64,000 bases of DNA, taken from NCBI RefSeq assembly GCF_001421965.1, contig NZ_LMLP01000001.1, forward strand, positions 372,001 to 436,000, in the 5' to 3' direction. A program made the translations under genes and the position numbers. Source of the DNA: Sphingomonas sp. Leaf67 (GTDB lineage: Bacteria; Pseudomonadota; Alphaproteobacteria; Sphingomonadales; Sphingomonadaceae). Below, one piece after another: positions 51,051 through 60,918 of the stretch. The notes beneath the pieces were generated by a model. It did not search any database. It was not told the DNA's origin and was given only the letters and a program-made list of their open reading frames with translations. Within the stretch, counting starts at the first letter, position 1. Every line of letters starts with the position of its first letter.

Positions 51051-52398
51051 CCTCGTCTTCGTTGCGTTCCTGTGCGCGTTGTTCGCCGCCGGGTTGCGGC
51101 GGCCGTTCGTATTCGTGCTGACCTATGTCTATATCGACATCGTCGCGCCGCAGCGGCTGACCTATATCCTGCTCAATTCGGTCCCGATTTCGCTGATCGC
51201 CGCCGGCATGTCGGTGGTCGCGTGGATCGCGGTCGACGACAAGCGCGATACGCGGATCGCGCCGCGACAATTGCTGATGCTGGCGCTGCTCTTTTATTGC
51301 CTGTGGACCACGAAGACCGCCGATTTTCCGGTCGACGCGCAGTATAAATGGGAATGGGTGTGGAAGGCGCTGGCGTTCGCGATCTTCCTGCCGCTGACGC
51401 TGCGGACGAAATTGCGGATCGAATCGCTGTTGCTGTTCATGGTGCTGTCGGCGGCGTCGATCATCATCGTCGGCGGAATCAAGACGCTGGGATCGGGCGG
51501 CGGCTATGGCGAGCTCAATCTGATGGTGTCGAACAATGCCGGCCTGTACGAAGGATCGACGATCTCGACCGTCGCGATCGCGATCATCCCGCTGATCCTG
51601 TGGTTCACCCGGTTCGGCACGGTGTTCGCGCCCGACTGGCGGGTGCGGACCTTCTGTTATGCGCTGGCCTTTTCCTGCCTGTTGATCCCGGTCGGCACGT
51701 CGACGCGCACCGGGTTGCTGTGCATCGTGCTGCTGGGCGTGCTGAGCCTGCGCGACGTGAAGCGGCGGCTGACCTATCTGGCGGTGGCGGGTGCGGCGGG
51801 ACTGCTGGCGCTGCCATTCCTCCCCTCCGCCTTTACCCAGCGGATGGAGACGATCGGCACCTATCAGGCCGACGCATCGGCATCGACGCGGCTGGCGGTG
51901 TGGGCATGGACGCTGGACTATGTGAAGCAGAACCCGTTCGGCGGCGGGTTCAACGCGTTCCTGCAGAACCGCATCCGCTATGAAAAGGTCGCGGTGGTCG
52001 GCGACGCCGGCAACCGCACGGTCGAGCGCAGTCTGGAAGTCGACAAGGCCCGCGCCTACCACTCGGCCTATTTCGAGATGCTGGGCGAACAGGGTTGGCC
52101 GGGGCTGATGCTGTGGCTGGCGATCAATCTGGGCGGGCTGTTCCGCATGGAAGTGCTGCGGCGGCGCTATGCCAAGGCGGGCGAAAATGAGGCGTGGGTG
52201 GTGCCGCTCGCCGCCGCGCTGCAGAACGGGCACATCATCTATCTGTTCGGCGCGAACTTCATCGCCATCGCTTTTCAACCCTTCGTCTTCATGCTGATCG
52301 GCGCGCAGATCGGCCTCGACACCTATCTGGCGCGCAAACGGACCGAGGCGGCGTGGCAACCGCTCCAGCGGCGCAAGACGGAGACGATGGCGGCATGA
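51043..52398 (+). CDS. O-glycosylation ligase, exosortase-A-system associated (Wzy/WaaL-like)
   Basis: A 451-aa polytopic membrane protein with the DUF5935 + Wzy_C layout of exosortase-A-associated ligases. Diagnostic stretches: YVYIDIVAPQRLTY near residue 28, SNNAGLYEGSTISTVAIAII, TSTRTGLLCIVLLGVLSL and the Wzy_C loop NPFGGGFNAFLQNR with later YHSAYFEMLGEQGWPGL. It probably ligates polysaccharide to a lipid or protein at the outer face of the inner membrane. GTG start inside the upstream ORF. No exosortase gene lies in this window. Confidence 0.88.
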   Translation: MRDLVFVAFLCALFAAGLRRPFVFVLTYVYIDIVAPQRLTYILLNSVPISLIAAGMSVVAWIAVDDKRDTRIAPRQLLMLALLFYCLWTTKTADFPVDAQYKWEWVWKALAFAIFLPLTLRTKLRIESLLLFMVLSAASIIIVGGIKTLGSGGGYGELNLMVSNNAGLYEGSTISTVAIAIIPLILWFTRFGTVFAPDWRVRTFCYALAFSCLLIPVGTSTRTGLLCIVLLGVLSLRDVKRRLTYLAVAGAAGLLALPFLPSAFTQRMETIGTYQADASASTRLAVWAWTLDYVKQNPFGGGFNAFLQNRIRYEKVAVVGDAGNRTVERSLEVDKARAYHSAYFEMLGEQGWPGLMLWLAINLGGLFRMEVLRRRYAKAGENEAWVVPLAAALQNGHIIYLFGANFIAIAFQPFVFMLIGAQIGLDTYLARKRTEAAWQPLQRRKTETMAA

Positions 52399-53453
52399 AC
52401 GAGTTGAAGGCACTGACCGGCGCGCGCGGGATCGCCGCATGGTGGGTGGTGTTGTTCCACCTGCGCGGATCGATGGGCGCGCTGCACCCGGCGATCGAAT
52501 CCGCGATCGCCAAGGGGTATCTGGCGGTCGATTTCTTCTTTCTGTTGTCGGGCTTCGTGATCTGGCTGTCATGGGGATCGCGGTTTCGCGAACGCGGGTT
52601 CGGCGAGGCGGGGCGATTCCTTTGGAAGCGGATGGCACGCATCTGGCCGCTGCATCTGTTCGTGCTCGCCTGCGCCGTCGCCCTCGCGATCGTGCTGGCC
52701 GCGAGCGGGCGCAATATCGACCGCTTCCCCTTTGCCGAATTGCCGCTGCATCTGGTGCTGCTGCAAAGCTGGGGTTTCGTCGAGCCGTTGGCGTGGAATG
52801 ATCCGGCGTGGTCGATTTCGGCGGAGTCGGCGGCGTATCTGCTGTTCCCGGTGCTGGCGGTGACGGTCGACTGGCGGCGGGTGCCGAGCTGGACGCTGAT
52901 GGCGGTGGTCGCGGTGCTACTGTTCGGGCTGCTGCCGTATGCCGGGCAGGATGGGCTGGGCGCTGACCTTCGGCGCTTCGCCGTGGCGCGGTGCGTGATC
53001 CAGTTCGCGGCGGGGACGGCGATCGGCGCGCTATGGGTCCGGTGGCAGCGGCGCGACGGGATCGCGGCGATTGCGGTGCTGCTCGCGGGGATGCTGGTGG
53101 TCGGATGGGGGCTGAAGCTGTTGCCCGAGCCCTATGCGTTTCCGCCGGCGCTGGCGTGTCTGTTGCTGGCGTTGGCGATCCTGTCGAACCGGCGGGGCAA
53201 TCCGCTCGAATGGTGGCCGATCCATCGGCTGGGCGAGATCAGCTATGCGACCTATCTCGGCCATTTCCTGCTGTGGTTCGTATTCAAGCTGGTGTTCGTC
53301 GCCGACGCCGCGACCGCGCCGCCATGGGTGCTGGCGCTGTATGGGGTCGCGGTGATCGGGTCGTCGGAACTGCTGTATCGCTATGTCGAGCGGCCGGCAC
53401 AGGGCTGGCTGAACCGGTTGTGGGATCGGCGGAGGGTTGCGGTCGGGGTTTGA
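52395..53453 (+). CDS. Acyltransferase 3 family membrane protein
   Basis: A 352-aa membrane acyltransferase with ten hydrophobic helices. Family motifs: LTGARGIAAWWVVLFHLR (catalytic His and Arg), AVDFFFLLSGFVIW, RMARIWPLHLF, WSISAESAAYLLFPVLA and a C-terminal YLGHFLLWF / YVERPAQGWL. It probably O-acetylates surface glycans. ATGA overlap with the ligase gene supports a joint exopolysaccharide function. Confidence 0.93.
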   Translation: MNELKALTGARGIAAWWVVLFHLRGSMGALHPAIESAIAKGYLAVDFFFLLSGFVIWLSWGSRFRERGFGEAGRFLWKRMARIWPLHLFVLACAVALAIVLAASGRNIDRFPFAELPLHLVLLQSWGFVEPLAWNDPAWSISAESAAYLLFPVLAVTVDWRRVPSWTLMAVVAVLLFGLLPYAGQDGLGADLRRFAVARCVIQFAAGTAIGALWVRWQRRDGIAAIAVLLAGMLVVGWGLKLLPEPYAFPPALACLLLALAILSNRRGNPLEWWPIHRLGEISYATYLGHFLLWFVFKLVFVADAATAPPWVLALYGVAVIGSSELLYRYVERPAQGWLNRLWDRRRVAVGV

Positions 53454-53495
53454 GGGGCTGACGGCAGGCTCTTACCGTTGCAGGTACGAGTCGCC

Positions 53496-53588
53496 GTCCC
53501 CGCGAAGGCGGGGACCTATAGGCGCAACACTTCCGATCCGAGCGCGAACGTTGGCGCATCAGGGTTCCCGCCTTCGCGGGAATGACGA
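53496..53588. repeat. Composite REP pair, copy B
   Basis: GTCCCCGC-GAAG-GCGGGGAC (53496-53515) and TTCCCGC-CTTC-GCGGGAA (53565-53582) flank a spacer with the inner pair GCGCAAC / GTTGGCGC and the same CCTATA as copy A. It lies between two convergent genes. Confidence 0.65.
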
Positions 53589-53642
53589 ACGTCGGTTACA
53601 GCGGACACGGGGCGGAGGTTGCTCCGCTCCGCCCCGCCCCGT

Positions 53643-54197
53643 TCACGCCTCCGCCAGTTCGCTTTCCAGCGCGTCGATCATCGCCTTCGAAAAGGCCGGA
53701 ATGTCGTCGGGCATGCGGCTGGTGATGAGGTTGCCGTCGATAACGACCTCCTGATCGACCACTTCCGCACCGGCATTTTCGAGGTCGGTGCGCACCGACG
53801 GCCAGCTGGTGACGCGGCGGCCGTCGACCACATCGGCTTCGACCAGCAGCCACGGGGCGTGGCAGATCGCGGCGACGATCTTGTCGTCGTCCATGAATTC
53901 GCTGACGATTTCGACCGCGCGTTCCTCCATGCGCATCTTGTCGGGATTGCCGACGCCGCCGGGCAGCAGCAGCGCATCGAACTGTTCGGTATCGACATCC
54001 TCGAGCGTCAGGTCGGGCGTGATCGTCCGCGCCTTTTCACTGTCGTTGACGACGCCCTGGATAGGATCGGTCCTGATCGAGGCGAGCGTCACCTGCGCCC
54101 CGGCGTCGAGCAGCGCCTGACGCGGATCGAACAGTTCGGATTCCTCGAACCCGTCGGCGGCGAGGATCAGCACGCGGGCATTGGCGAGGTCGGCCAT
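53643..54197 (-). CDS. DJ-1/PfpI-family glutamine-amidotransferase-like protein
   Basis: A 184-aa protein. Features: VLILAADGFEESELFDPRQA (with the family Glu), LLLPGGVGNPDKMRM, and the nucleophile elbow IVAAICHAPWLLVEADV with Cys and His. This matches YhbO/PfpI-type proteases or deglycases acting in stress protection. The C-terminus has SRMPDDIPAFSKAMIDALE. Start ATG 54197. Confidence 0.92.
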   Translation of the reverse strand: MADLANARVLILAADGFEESELFDPRQALLDAGAQVTLASIRTDPIQGVVNDSEKARTITPDLTLEDVDTEQFDALLLPGGVGNPDKMRMEERAVEIVSEFMDDDKIVAAICHAPWLLVEADVVDGRRVTSWPSVRTDLENAGAEVVDQEVVIDGNLITSRMPDDIPAFSKAMIDALESELAEA

Positions 54198-54302
54198 CGG
54201 TAATCTCCTGTTACGGTCCGCCCCTAACCGGTCGGCACCGGCGGGGTTCCGGAACGAAGCGACGAGCCGAACATTGATCGGATCACCTGCAGGGAAAGCC
54301 CG

Positions 54303-55331
54303 ATGGAACCAGCCGAAGACAACCTCCCCTGCCCCGCCGGCTGTACGTTTTCGGACTGCGCGGCAACCGGCATTACCCGCAAGAAACTGACGCACGGCTG
54401 GGGCTATTACGACGCGGACGGCGAACGCATCACCGACCGCGACGAGATCGACCGGCTGAACGCCATCGGCCTGCCGCCCGCCTATCACGACGCATGGTTC
54501 TGCACCGATCGGTCGGGGCATATTCAGGCGATCGGATGGGACGACAAGGGCCGCAAGCAGTATCGCTATCACCCCGACTTCCGCGAAGCGCAGGAAACGG
54601 CGAAATATGATCGCTGTGCCGCGTTCGGCCATGCCCTGCCCAAATTGCGGGCGCAGGTCGAACGCGATCTGGCCAAGCGGGCGCTGTCGCGCGAGCGGGC
54701 GGTGGCGGCCGTGGTGCGGCTACTCGATCTCGGCCGGGTCCGTGTCGGCAACGAAGGCTATGCACGGGTCAACAAGAGTTTCGGCGCGACGACGCTGCGC
54801 AAGCGCCACGCCAGGCTGTCGGGCACCTCGCTGAAGCTGCAATATAAGGCGAAGTCGGGCAAGCTGCGAATCCTGACGATCACCGACCGCTCGTTGGCCA
54901 GTTTCGTACGCAAGTGTCAGGATCTGCCGGGACAGCATCTGTTCCGCTGGGTCGATGCCGAGGGCGAGACGCATCCGGTCACGTCGGGCGACGTCAACGC
55001 CTATATCCGCGAGGCGATGGGCGGGGATTTCACCGCCAAGCATTTCCGGACGTGGGGGGCGAGCGTGCTGGCCTTCACCTCGCTGGCCGAGGCGGAGCAG
55101 GACATCAGCCTGAAGACGATGCTGGGGCCGGTGGTCGACGCGCTGGGCAATACCCCGGCGATCGCCCGCAAATCCTATGTCCATCCGCTGCTGATCGATC
55201 TGGTCAAGGACGGGCAGACCGCATTTCGCGAGACGCTGCGCCTGCCGCGCAGTGCCAAGCATCTCAACCGGCACGAACGCGGGCTGATCGCGCTGCTCGA
55301 AGAACAGGCGAAGGTCGCCGAAGCCGCCTGA
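54303..55331 (+). CDS. DNA topoisomerase IB (poxvirus-like)
   Basis: A 342-aa type IB enzyme that nicks and rejoins one DNA strand. Catalytic residues: Arg in RVGNEGYARVNKSFGATTLR, Lys in LQYKAKSGK, His in TAKHFRTWGASVLA and nucleophile Tyr in ARKSYVHPLLI. The N-terminal Cys-containing segment (CPAGCTFSDCAATG) is unusual. Such enzymes are widespread in sphingomonads. AGGGAAAG precedes the ATG. Confidence 0.92.
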   Translation: MEPAEDNLPCPAGCTFSDCAATGITRKKLTHGWGYYDADGERITDRDEIDRLNAIGLPPAYHDAWFCTDRSGHIQAIGWDDKGRKQYRYHPDFREAQETAKYDRCAAFGHALPKLRAQVERDLAKRALSRERAVAAVVRLLDLGRVRVGNEGYARVNKSFGATTLRKRHARLSGTSLKLQYKAKSGKLRILTITDRSLASFVRKCQDLPGQHLFRWVDAEGETHPVTSGDVNAYIREAMGGDFTAKHFRTWGASVLAFTSLAEAEQDISLKTMLGPVVDALGNTPAIARKSYVHPLLIDLVKDGQTAFRETLRLPRSAKHLNRHERGLIALLEEQAKVAEAA

Positions 55332-55340
55332 AAGGATTGC

Positions 55341-56492
55341 ATGACCGCCCAGAATAGTTCGGCCGCCGCGACGGTCGACAAGAGTTTCAGCGCCGATCAG
55401 GCGCAAGCGCAGGCGCAGCTGTTGTTGCAGGACAGCGCGCGGTGGATCGCCGACAACTGGTTGCAGGTGCTGGTCGCGCTGGGCGTCGGGGCGGCGATCG
55501 TCGTCGCGCTGCTGGTCGTGCGGCGCTGGGGCATGCGGCTGTGTCGCAACGATCGCGCCGGATGGGGTACCGTCGCCGGGCGGGCGGTCGCGCGGACCGG
55601 CCTGTTCTTCATGGTAACGCTCGCCGCCAAGCTGGTCGACGGCTATGCCAGCGCGCCGCCGATGGTGACCGCGACGATCGAGTTCCTGTTCACCGTCGCC
55701 GCGGTGTTCCAGGCGGCGATCTGGGCGCGCGAAGTGATCTTGGGCGTGGTCGAGCGGCGGACGGCGAGCGACCATAATCATGGTGAGGCGCTGGCATCGG
55801 CAATGGGGCTGATCCGGTTGCTCGTCACTTTCGCGCTGTTCGCCATCGCGCTGATCGTCGTGCTCGACAATCTGGGGGTGAACGTCACCGGGCTGGTCGC
55901 GGGACTGGGCGTCGGCGGCATCGCCATCGGTCTGGCCGCGCAGGGCATTTTCGCCGATCTGTTCGCCGCGCTGTCGATCATCTTCGACAAGCCGTTCCGG
56001 CGCGGCGACAATGTCAGTTACGACCAGACCAATGGTGCCATCGCCGAGATCGGGCTGAAATCGACGCGGATCCGGTCGATCACCGGCGAAGAGCGGATCA
56101 TTTCGAACAAGAACCTGCTCGACAAGGAAATCACCAACAACAGCCGGCGCGAGCATCGCCGCGCGTCGTTCGTGATCGGTGTGACCTATCAGACCGATGC
56201 CGACACCTGTGCGCGCTTGCCCATGATGCTGCGCGAGATCGTCGAGGCCGAGCAACGCGTGTTCGTTCGCTGCGGCTTTATCGGCTTCGGCGCGTCGAGC
56301 CTCGATTTCGAGGTCATCTTCGATTCGCCCGGCGTCGACTATGCAGCCTTCTATGACGGGCGGACCGCGGTCGGCATTGCGATCCTGCGGCGGTTCAATG
56401 CCGAGGGGATCGAGATCGCCTATCCGACGCAGGTCAACATGACGGCACGGGCCGACGGCTCGATCATCGACCCTGCCCCTGCGGCAAGCTAA
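55341..56492 (+). CDS. MscS-family mechanosensitive channel
   Basis: A 383-aa protein with an N-terminal membrane part, a TM3 pore helix (VNVTGLVAGLGVGGIAIGLA, rich in Gly/Ala) and the beta domain (FSIIFDKPFRRGDNVSYD-like ... TRIRSITGEERIISNKNLL), as in MscS. It gates at high membrane tension to release solutes in osmotic downshock. An AAAGGA site precedes the ATG; it follows topoisomerase by 9 bp. Confidence 0.92.
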   Translation: MTAQNSSAAATVDKSFSADQAQAQAQLLLQDSARWIADNWLQVLVALGVGAAIVVALLVVRRWGMRLCRNDRAGWGTVAGRAVARTGLFFMVTLAAKLVDGYASAPPMVTATIEFLFTVAAVFQAAIWAREVILGVVERRTASDHNHGEALASAMGLIRLLVTFALFAIALIVVLDNLGVNVTGLVAGLGVGGIAIGLAAQGIFADLFAALSIIFDKPFRRGDNVSYDQTNGAIAEIGLKSTRIRSITGEERIISNKNLLDKEITNNSRREHRRASFVIGVTYQTDADTCARLPMMLREIVEAEQRVFVRCGFIGFGASSLDFEVIFDSPGVDYAAFYDGRTAVGIAILRRFNAEGIEIAYPTQVNMTARADGSIIDPAPAAS

Positions 56493-56614
56493 TCTTTTCG
56501 AAGATAGGGTTTGGATTGCCGCTGCTTTGACCGGGCCGATTTGCAGTTTTCGGTGTGTTTCCGCTTGCGAGTCCCGGTCGTGCGGCTATGCTCCGGCCGG
56601 ATAAGGAGAGGTCG

Positions 56615-57070
56615 GTGACGGCGATCACGGCGGAGGCGATGGCGGAACGGATCGGCAGCGAATGGCTGTCCGACTGGATGACGCTCGACCAGTCGCGGAT
56701 CACCGCCTTTGCCGATGCGACCGACGACCATCAGTTTATCCATATCGACCCGGAGGCTGCCGCCGCGACGCCGTTCGGCGGCACGATCGCGCACGGTTTC
56801 CTGCTGCTGTCGCTGATGCCGAAGCTGGCCGCGAGCAGCGAGATGCCGGCGATCGTCGGCACGCGGATGGGTGTGAATTACGGTGGCAACCGCGTGCGTT
56901 TCGTCCGACCGGTCCGGTCGGGGGCGCGCATCCGCGGGCGCTTCACGCTGGTGGCGCTCGAACAGAAACGCCCCGGTCAGTGGCAGCAGACCATCAGCTA
57001 TGCCGTCGAGGTCGACGGCAGCGATCAACCCGCGCTGATCGCCGAATGGATCAGCCAGATCTTCACCTGA
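56615..57070 (+). CDS. MaoC-like (R)-specific enoyl-CoA hydratase
   Basis: A 151-aa hot-dog-fold hydratase. The MaoC motif [20 protein letters not shown] (40-60), with catalytic Asp and His, is followed by [15 protein letters not shown] and a [18 protein letters not shown] strand. It probably hydrates enoyl-CoA in fatty-acid metabolism, with the thiolase 14 bp downstream. GTG 56615 has AAGGAGAGG just before it; the longer frame lacks such a site. Confidence 0.93.
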   Translation: MTAITAEAMAERIGSEWLSDWMTLDQSRITAFADATDDHQFIHIDPEAAAATPFGGTIAHGFLLLSLMPKLAASSEMPAIVGTRMGVNYGGNRVRFVRPVRSGARIRGRFTLVALEQKRPGQWQQTISYAVEVDGSDQPALIAEWISQIFT

Positions 57071-57083
57071 ACAAGGACCCGCC

Positions 57084-58262
57084 ATGCGCTCAGCCGTCAT
57101 CGTTTCGACCGCCCGTACCCCGATCGGGCGCGCATATCGCGGGGCGTTCAACAACCTGCCCGCGCCGACGCTGGCCGCGCATTCGATCCGGACGGCGGTC
57201 GAACGCGCCGGGATCGAGGGGGGCGAGGTCGACGACGTGCTGTTCGGCGCGGCGCTGCAACAGGGGCATCAGGCCGGCAATATCGCGCGTCAGGCGGCTC
57301 TGCGCGCCGGCCTGCCGACGACGGTGTCGGGCATGTCGATCGACCGGCAATGCGCCAGCGGGCTGATGGCGATTGCCACCGCCGCCAAGCAGATCGTGCA
57401 CGACCGCATGGACATTTGCGTCGCCGGCGGCGTCGAATCGATCAGCCTCGTCCAGACGCCGCAGATGCGGATCGCCGCCGATCCCGAATTGCTGGCGATG
57501 CACGGCGACATCTATATGCCAATGCTCCAGACCGCAGAGATCGTCGCCAAACGCTATGGCATCTCGCGCGATCGGCAGGACGCCTATGCGCTCCAGTCGC
57601 AACAGCGCACCGCCGCCGCGCAGGCGAACGGACTGTTCGATGCCGAACTGGTGCCGGTGACCGCGACGATGAACGTCGTCGACAAGGCGACCAAGGAAGT
57701 ATCGACCCACGACGTCACGTTGACCAGGGACGAAGGCAATCGCGCCGACACGACGCTGGAAGGGTTGCAGTCGCTCAAACCAGTGATGGGCGAACAGGCG
57801 GTCATCACCGCCGGCAACGCCAGCCAGTTGTCGGACGGGTCGTCGTCGTGCGTACTGATGGAAGAGTCGGTGGCCGCGGCACGCGGGTTGCAGCCACTGG
57901 GCCGCTATGTCGGCATGGCGGTGGCGGGCACCAAGCCCGACGAAATGGGGATCGGCCCGGTCTATGCCGTGCCCAAGCTGCTCGAACGCTTCGACCTGTC
58001 GGTCGACGATATCGGGCTGTGGGAATTGAACGAGGCGTTCGCGGTGCAGGTGCTGTATTGCCAGGACGTGCTGGGCATTCCCAACGACCGGCTAAACGTC
58101 AATGGCGGCGCGATCTCGATCGGGCATCCGTACGGCATGTCGGGCGCACGGATGACGGGCCATGCGCTGATCGAGGGTAAGCGGCGCGGCGTGAAGTATG
58201 TCGTTGTGACGATGTGCGTCGGCGGCGGCATGGGCGCTGCGGGGCTGTTCGAGGTGCTTTGA
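57084..58262 (+). CDS. Acetyl-CoA acyltransferase (thiolase)
   Basis: A 392-aa thiolase. Active-site Cys in [16 protein letters not shown] (about 91), the His loop [17 protein letters not shown] and the C-terminal [13 protein letters not shown] give the catalytic triad. It either degrades 3-ketoacyl-CoA or condenses acetyl-CoA. AAGGA precedes the ATG. The MaoC neighbour suggests a small beta-oxidation unit. Confidence 0.95.
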   Translation: MRSAVIVSTARTPIGRAYRGAFNNLPAPTLAAHSIRTAVERAGIEGGEVDDVLFGAALQQGHQAGNIARQAALRAGLPTTVSGMSIDRQCASGLMAIATAAKQIVHDRMDICVAGGVESISLVQTPQMRIAADPELLAMHGDIYMPMLQTAEIVAKRYGISRDRQDAYALQSQQRTAAAQANGLFDAELVPVTATMNVVDKATKEVSTHDVTLTRDEGNRADTTLEGLQSLKPVMGEQAVITAGNASQLSDGSSSCVLMEESVAAARGLQPLGRYVGMAVAGTKPDEMGIGPVYAVPKLLERFDLSVDDIGLWELNEAFAVQVLYCQDVLGIPNDRLNVNGGAISIGHPYGMSGARMTGHALIEGKRRGVKYVVVTMCVGGGMGAAGLFEVL

Positions 58263-58355
58263 GGCGTTCCGCGTTCAACCGGGCGAAAGCGGTTCGGTTG
58301 AGCGCGCTGCCTGCAGGCGAAACTCGCAGGTCGAACCTTGGTCCCGGCATGGGCT

Positions 58356-58376
58356 GAACAGTGCGGGGCACTGTTC
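58356..58376. terminator. Hairpin between convergent thiolase and ilvE genes
   Basis: GAACAGTGC and GCACTGTTC form a 9-bp perfect stem with a 3-nt loop, in the gap of two convergent genes. No T tract follows on either strand, so a factor-independent end is uncertain; a bidirectional pausing or REP-like role is possible. Confidence 0.4.
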
Positions 58377-58411
58377 ACCCGAAACGCCCTTGAAGGGGAG
58401 AGGGCCGTGGG

Positions 58412-59500
58412 TCAGCCGATGCGTTGCATCCAGCCGTGCGGGTCGTTGCTGCGGCCGCGCTGGATGTCGGTCAGTTGCTTGAGCAGCGCCTGCGTCCGCG
58501 CACCGGGTTGGCCGTCGCCGATCTGGAAGCTGAAGTCCGCCGACGACACCTTGCCGATCGGGGTGACGACAGCGGCGGTGCCGCAGGCGAACGCCTCGAC
58601 CAGACGGCCGCTGGCGGCGTCGGCCTGCCACTGGTCGATCGAATAACGTTCCTCGCGCACGTCGATCCCGGCATCGCGGGCCAGCGTCAGGATCGAATCG
58701 CGGGTGATGCCGGGCAGGATCGTGCCGGTCAGCGGCGGGGTGAGCATCGTGCCGTCGTCGAACACGAAGAAGATGTTCATGCCGCCCAGTTCCTCGACCC
58801 AGCGGCGTTCGACCGCGTCGAGGAACACGACCTGATCGCAGCCCTGCCGGATCGCTTCCGACTGGGCGAGCAGGCTGGCGGCGTAATTGCCGCCGCACTT
58901 CGCATCGCCGGTGCCGCCCGGCGCTGCGCGGGTGAATTCCTTCGAAACCCATAGCGACACGCTCTTGGCACCGCCCGGCCAGTAGTTGCCGACCGCCGAG
59001 GCGATGACGCAATAGAGATACTCGGCGGACGGCTTCACGCCGAGAAACGTCTCGCTCGCGATCATGAACGGGCGCAGATAGAGCGCGCTGCCCTCCCCGG
59101 CCGGAATCCAGTCGCGCTCGGCCAGCGTCAGTTCGCGGCACGACGCGACGAACAGGTCCTCGGGCAATTCGGCCATGGCAAGGCGGTTTGCCGAGCGGCG
59201 AAAGCGGGCGGCATTCTGTTCGGCGCGGAACAGCGCGACGCCGCCATCGGGCAGCGTATAGGCCTTCAACCCCTCGAAAATCTCCTGCGCGTAGTGGAGG
59301 ACAGCGGCGGCCGGGTCCATGACGATCGGCGCGCGTGCGCTGATTCTGGCGTCATACCAGCCCTTGTCCTCCGACCAGCGCATCGTCGCCATATGGTCGG
59401 TGAAGACGCGCCCGAACCCCGGATTGACGATCCGTGCCGCCCGCTCGCTCGCCGCGACCGGCGTCGCATGGGATTCGAAGGCGAAGGTCGGCTGCGTCAT
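58412..59500 (-). CDS. ilvE: Branched-chain amino acid aminotransferase
   Basis: A 362-aa PLP enzyme of fold type IV. Residues: AQEIFEGLKAYTLPDG, the PLP Lys in GGTGDAKCGGNYAASL and ELGGMNIFFVFDD, ending SADFSFQIGDGQPG. It transfers amino groups to 2-oxo acids for Leu, Ile and Val synthesis. ATG 59500 with GAGGA upstream is chosen; a 20-residue extension has no site. It is divergent from a MarR regulator. Confidence 0.95.
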   Translation of the reverse strand: MTQPTFAFESHATPVAASERAARIVNPGFGRVFTDHMATMRWSEDKGWYDARISARAPIVMDPAAAVLHYAQEIFEGLKAYTLPDGGVALFRAEQNAARFRRSANRLAMAELPEDLFVASCRELTLAERDWIPAGEGSALYLRPFMIASETFLGVKPSAEYLYCVIASAVGNYWPGGAKSVSLWVSKEFTRAAPGGTGDAKCGGNYAASLLAQSEAIRQGCDQVVFLDAVERRWVEELGGMNIFFVFDDGTMLTPPLTGTILPGITRDSILTLARDAGIDVREERYSIDQWQADAASGRLVEAFACGTAAVVTPIGKVSSADFSFQIGDGQPGARTQALLKQLTDIQRGRSNDPHGWMQRIG

Positions 59501-59540
59501 GGCGTCCTCATGGATGAATGCTTGCGGTGGCGTAGGCCGG

Positions 59541-60062
59541 ATGGCAGAAATGGTCAACATGACTGCCCCAATATCGCCCGCCCAGCCGATGGCCGCATCG
59601 GCATTGTTCCTGCGCGAAGCGGAGGTACGGCGCGGGATCGAACTGCTGTATTTCGGCTATAGCCATCTGACGCGGACGATCGATGAGGAACTGGCCGCGC
59701 AGAATCTGGGGCGTGCCCATCACCGCGCGCTGTATTTCATCGCCCGCCGGCCCGACCTGTCGGTCAGCGAATTGCTGCGGTTGCTGGCGATCACGAAACA
59801 GTCGTTGGGGCGGGTGCTGAACGACCTGTCGTCGCGCGGCCTGGTCGAGAGTCGGGCAGGCGACCGCGATGCGCGGCAACGGTTGCTGAAACTGACGCCC
59901 GACGGACAGGCGCTGGAGGCGCGACTGTACGAAATGCTCAACGCGAAGCTGTCGCGTGCCTATTCGGGTGCCGGGCAGGACGCGGTCAGCGGCTTCTGGG
60001 CGGTGCTGGAGGGTCTGATCCCGGCGGGCGACAAGGCGGCGGTGGCGGCGCTGGGGCGGTAG
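59541..60062 (+). CDS. MarR-family transcriptional regulator
   Basis: A 173-aa winged-helix regulator. Core: RPDLSVSELLRLLAITKQSL, GRVLNDLSSRGLVESRAGDR, DARQRLLKLTPDGQALEARL. Three Met codons (59541, 59550, 59559) could be the start; none has a strong ribosome site, and the first is used. It may regulate the divergent ilvE; the signal is unknown. Confidence 0.88.
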   Translation: MAEMVNMTAPISPAQPMAASALFLREAEVRRGIELLYFGYSHLTRTIDEELAAQNLGRAHHRALYFIARRPDLSVSELLRLLAITKQSLGRVLNDLSSRGLVESRAGDRDARQRLLKLTPDGQALEARLYEMLNAKLSRAYSGAGQDAVSGFWAVLEGLIPAGDKAAVAALGR

Positions 60063-60063
60063 G

Positions 60064-60918
60064 TCAGCGCGCTTCGTCGATCAGTCTCTTGTCGAGCCGC
60101 CGGGTCGCGGCGGCAGCATAGGTGCGGCAGCCATTCCGGTCGACCAGCGGCTTTTGGCCTGCCAGTCGTTCCGCCATGTCGCTTGCCGCCGGATGCGGGG
60201 TCAGGACAATGTCACACGGCAGCGCCGCCACCTTGGCGATCGTCGCGCGTAGCCGTGCGACATAGGCCGGGTGATCGCCAAAGCGGTAGGCATCCGACGA
60301 TACGGCGGACAGGCTGTCGGCAAAGACGACGGTGCGGCAGATCTTTCCCGCACACGAACGCCACGACCAGCTCATGCCGTCGGGCGAGTGACCGGGGGTC
60401 AGATGCGCGGTCAGTCGGATCGGGCCGAGCGTAACCGGCTGGCCGTCGGTCAGGACGCCGGCGACCGGAACGCGATCGACCGGAGACAGGATGTCGCGCT
60501 GCGGATCGTCGCCCGCGAACCGGCCGCGTTCGATCACCTCACGCGCCGCGGCACTTGCGAGCAGTTTCGCACCAGTCGCGCGACGCAGCGCGGCGAGGCC
60601 GCCGGCATGGTCGATATGACTGTGGCTCATCAGCAGCAGCTTCACATCCTGCGGTCGGAAACCCAGCCTTCGGATGTTGCCGACGATAGACGGCACCGCT
60701 TCGGCCGTCGCGGCGTCGATGACGATATGGCCGTGCGGCCCGGCAATCAGCAGCACGGTAATGCCACAGGTGCCGATGTCGTAGACGTTGCCGAAGATGC
60801 GGACCGGCGGCGCGGGATCGCTCCAGCCGTCCTTGCCGGCGCATTGTCGCGCGCGGGCGGCGACGTCGGCGGGCGGGGTTGCGGCCGGCATCGCCGCGAG
60901 CAGGATCGCGCCGATCAT
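60064..60918 (-). CDS. Subclass B3 metallo-beta-lactamase
   Basis: A 284-aa protein with a signal peptide (MIGAILLAAMPAATPPADVA). Zinc ligands in the B3 pattern: SHSHIDHAGG (HxHxDH), TPGHSPDGMSW and LTPHPAASD, plus a Cys pair (CAGKIC) as seen in related environmental enzymes. It would hydrolyse beta-lactams in the periplasm using Zn2+. It overlaps proC by ATGA, an unusual gene partner. Similar genes occur chromosomally in sphingomonads. Substrate range cannot be read from sequence. Confidence 0.88.
   Translation of the reverse strand: MIGAILLAAMPAATPPADVAARARQCAGKDGWSDPAPPVRIFGNVYDIGTCGITVLLIAGPHGHIVIDAATAEAVPSIVGNIRRLGFRPQDVKLLLMSHSHIDHAGGLAALRRATGAKLLASAAAREVIERGRFAGDDPQRDILSPVDRVPVAGVLTDGQPVTLGPIRLTAHLTPGHSPDGMSWSWRSCAGKICRTVVFADSLSAVSSDAYRFGDHPAYVARLRATIAKVAALPCDIVLTPHPAASDMAERLAGQKPLVDRNGCRTYAAAATRRLDKRLIDEAR

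Noticed and set aside
51010..52638. 542-codon minus-strand frame opposite the O-glycosylation ligase
   Set aside because: Antisense to a convincing membrane ligase; composition and lack of motifs speak against translation.
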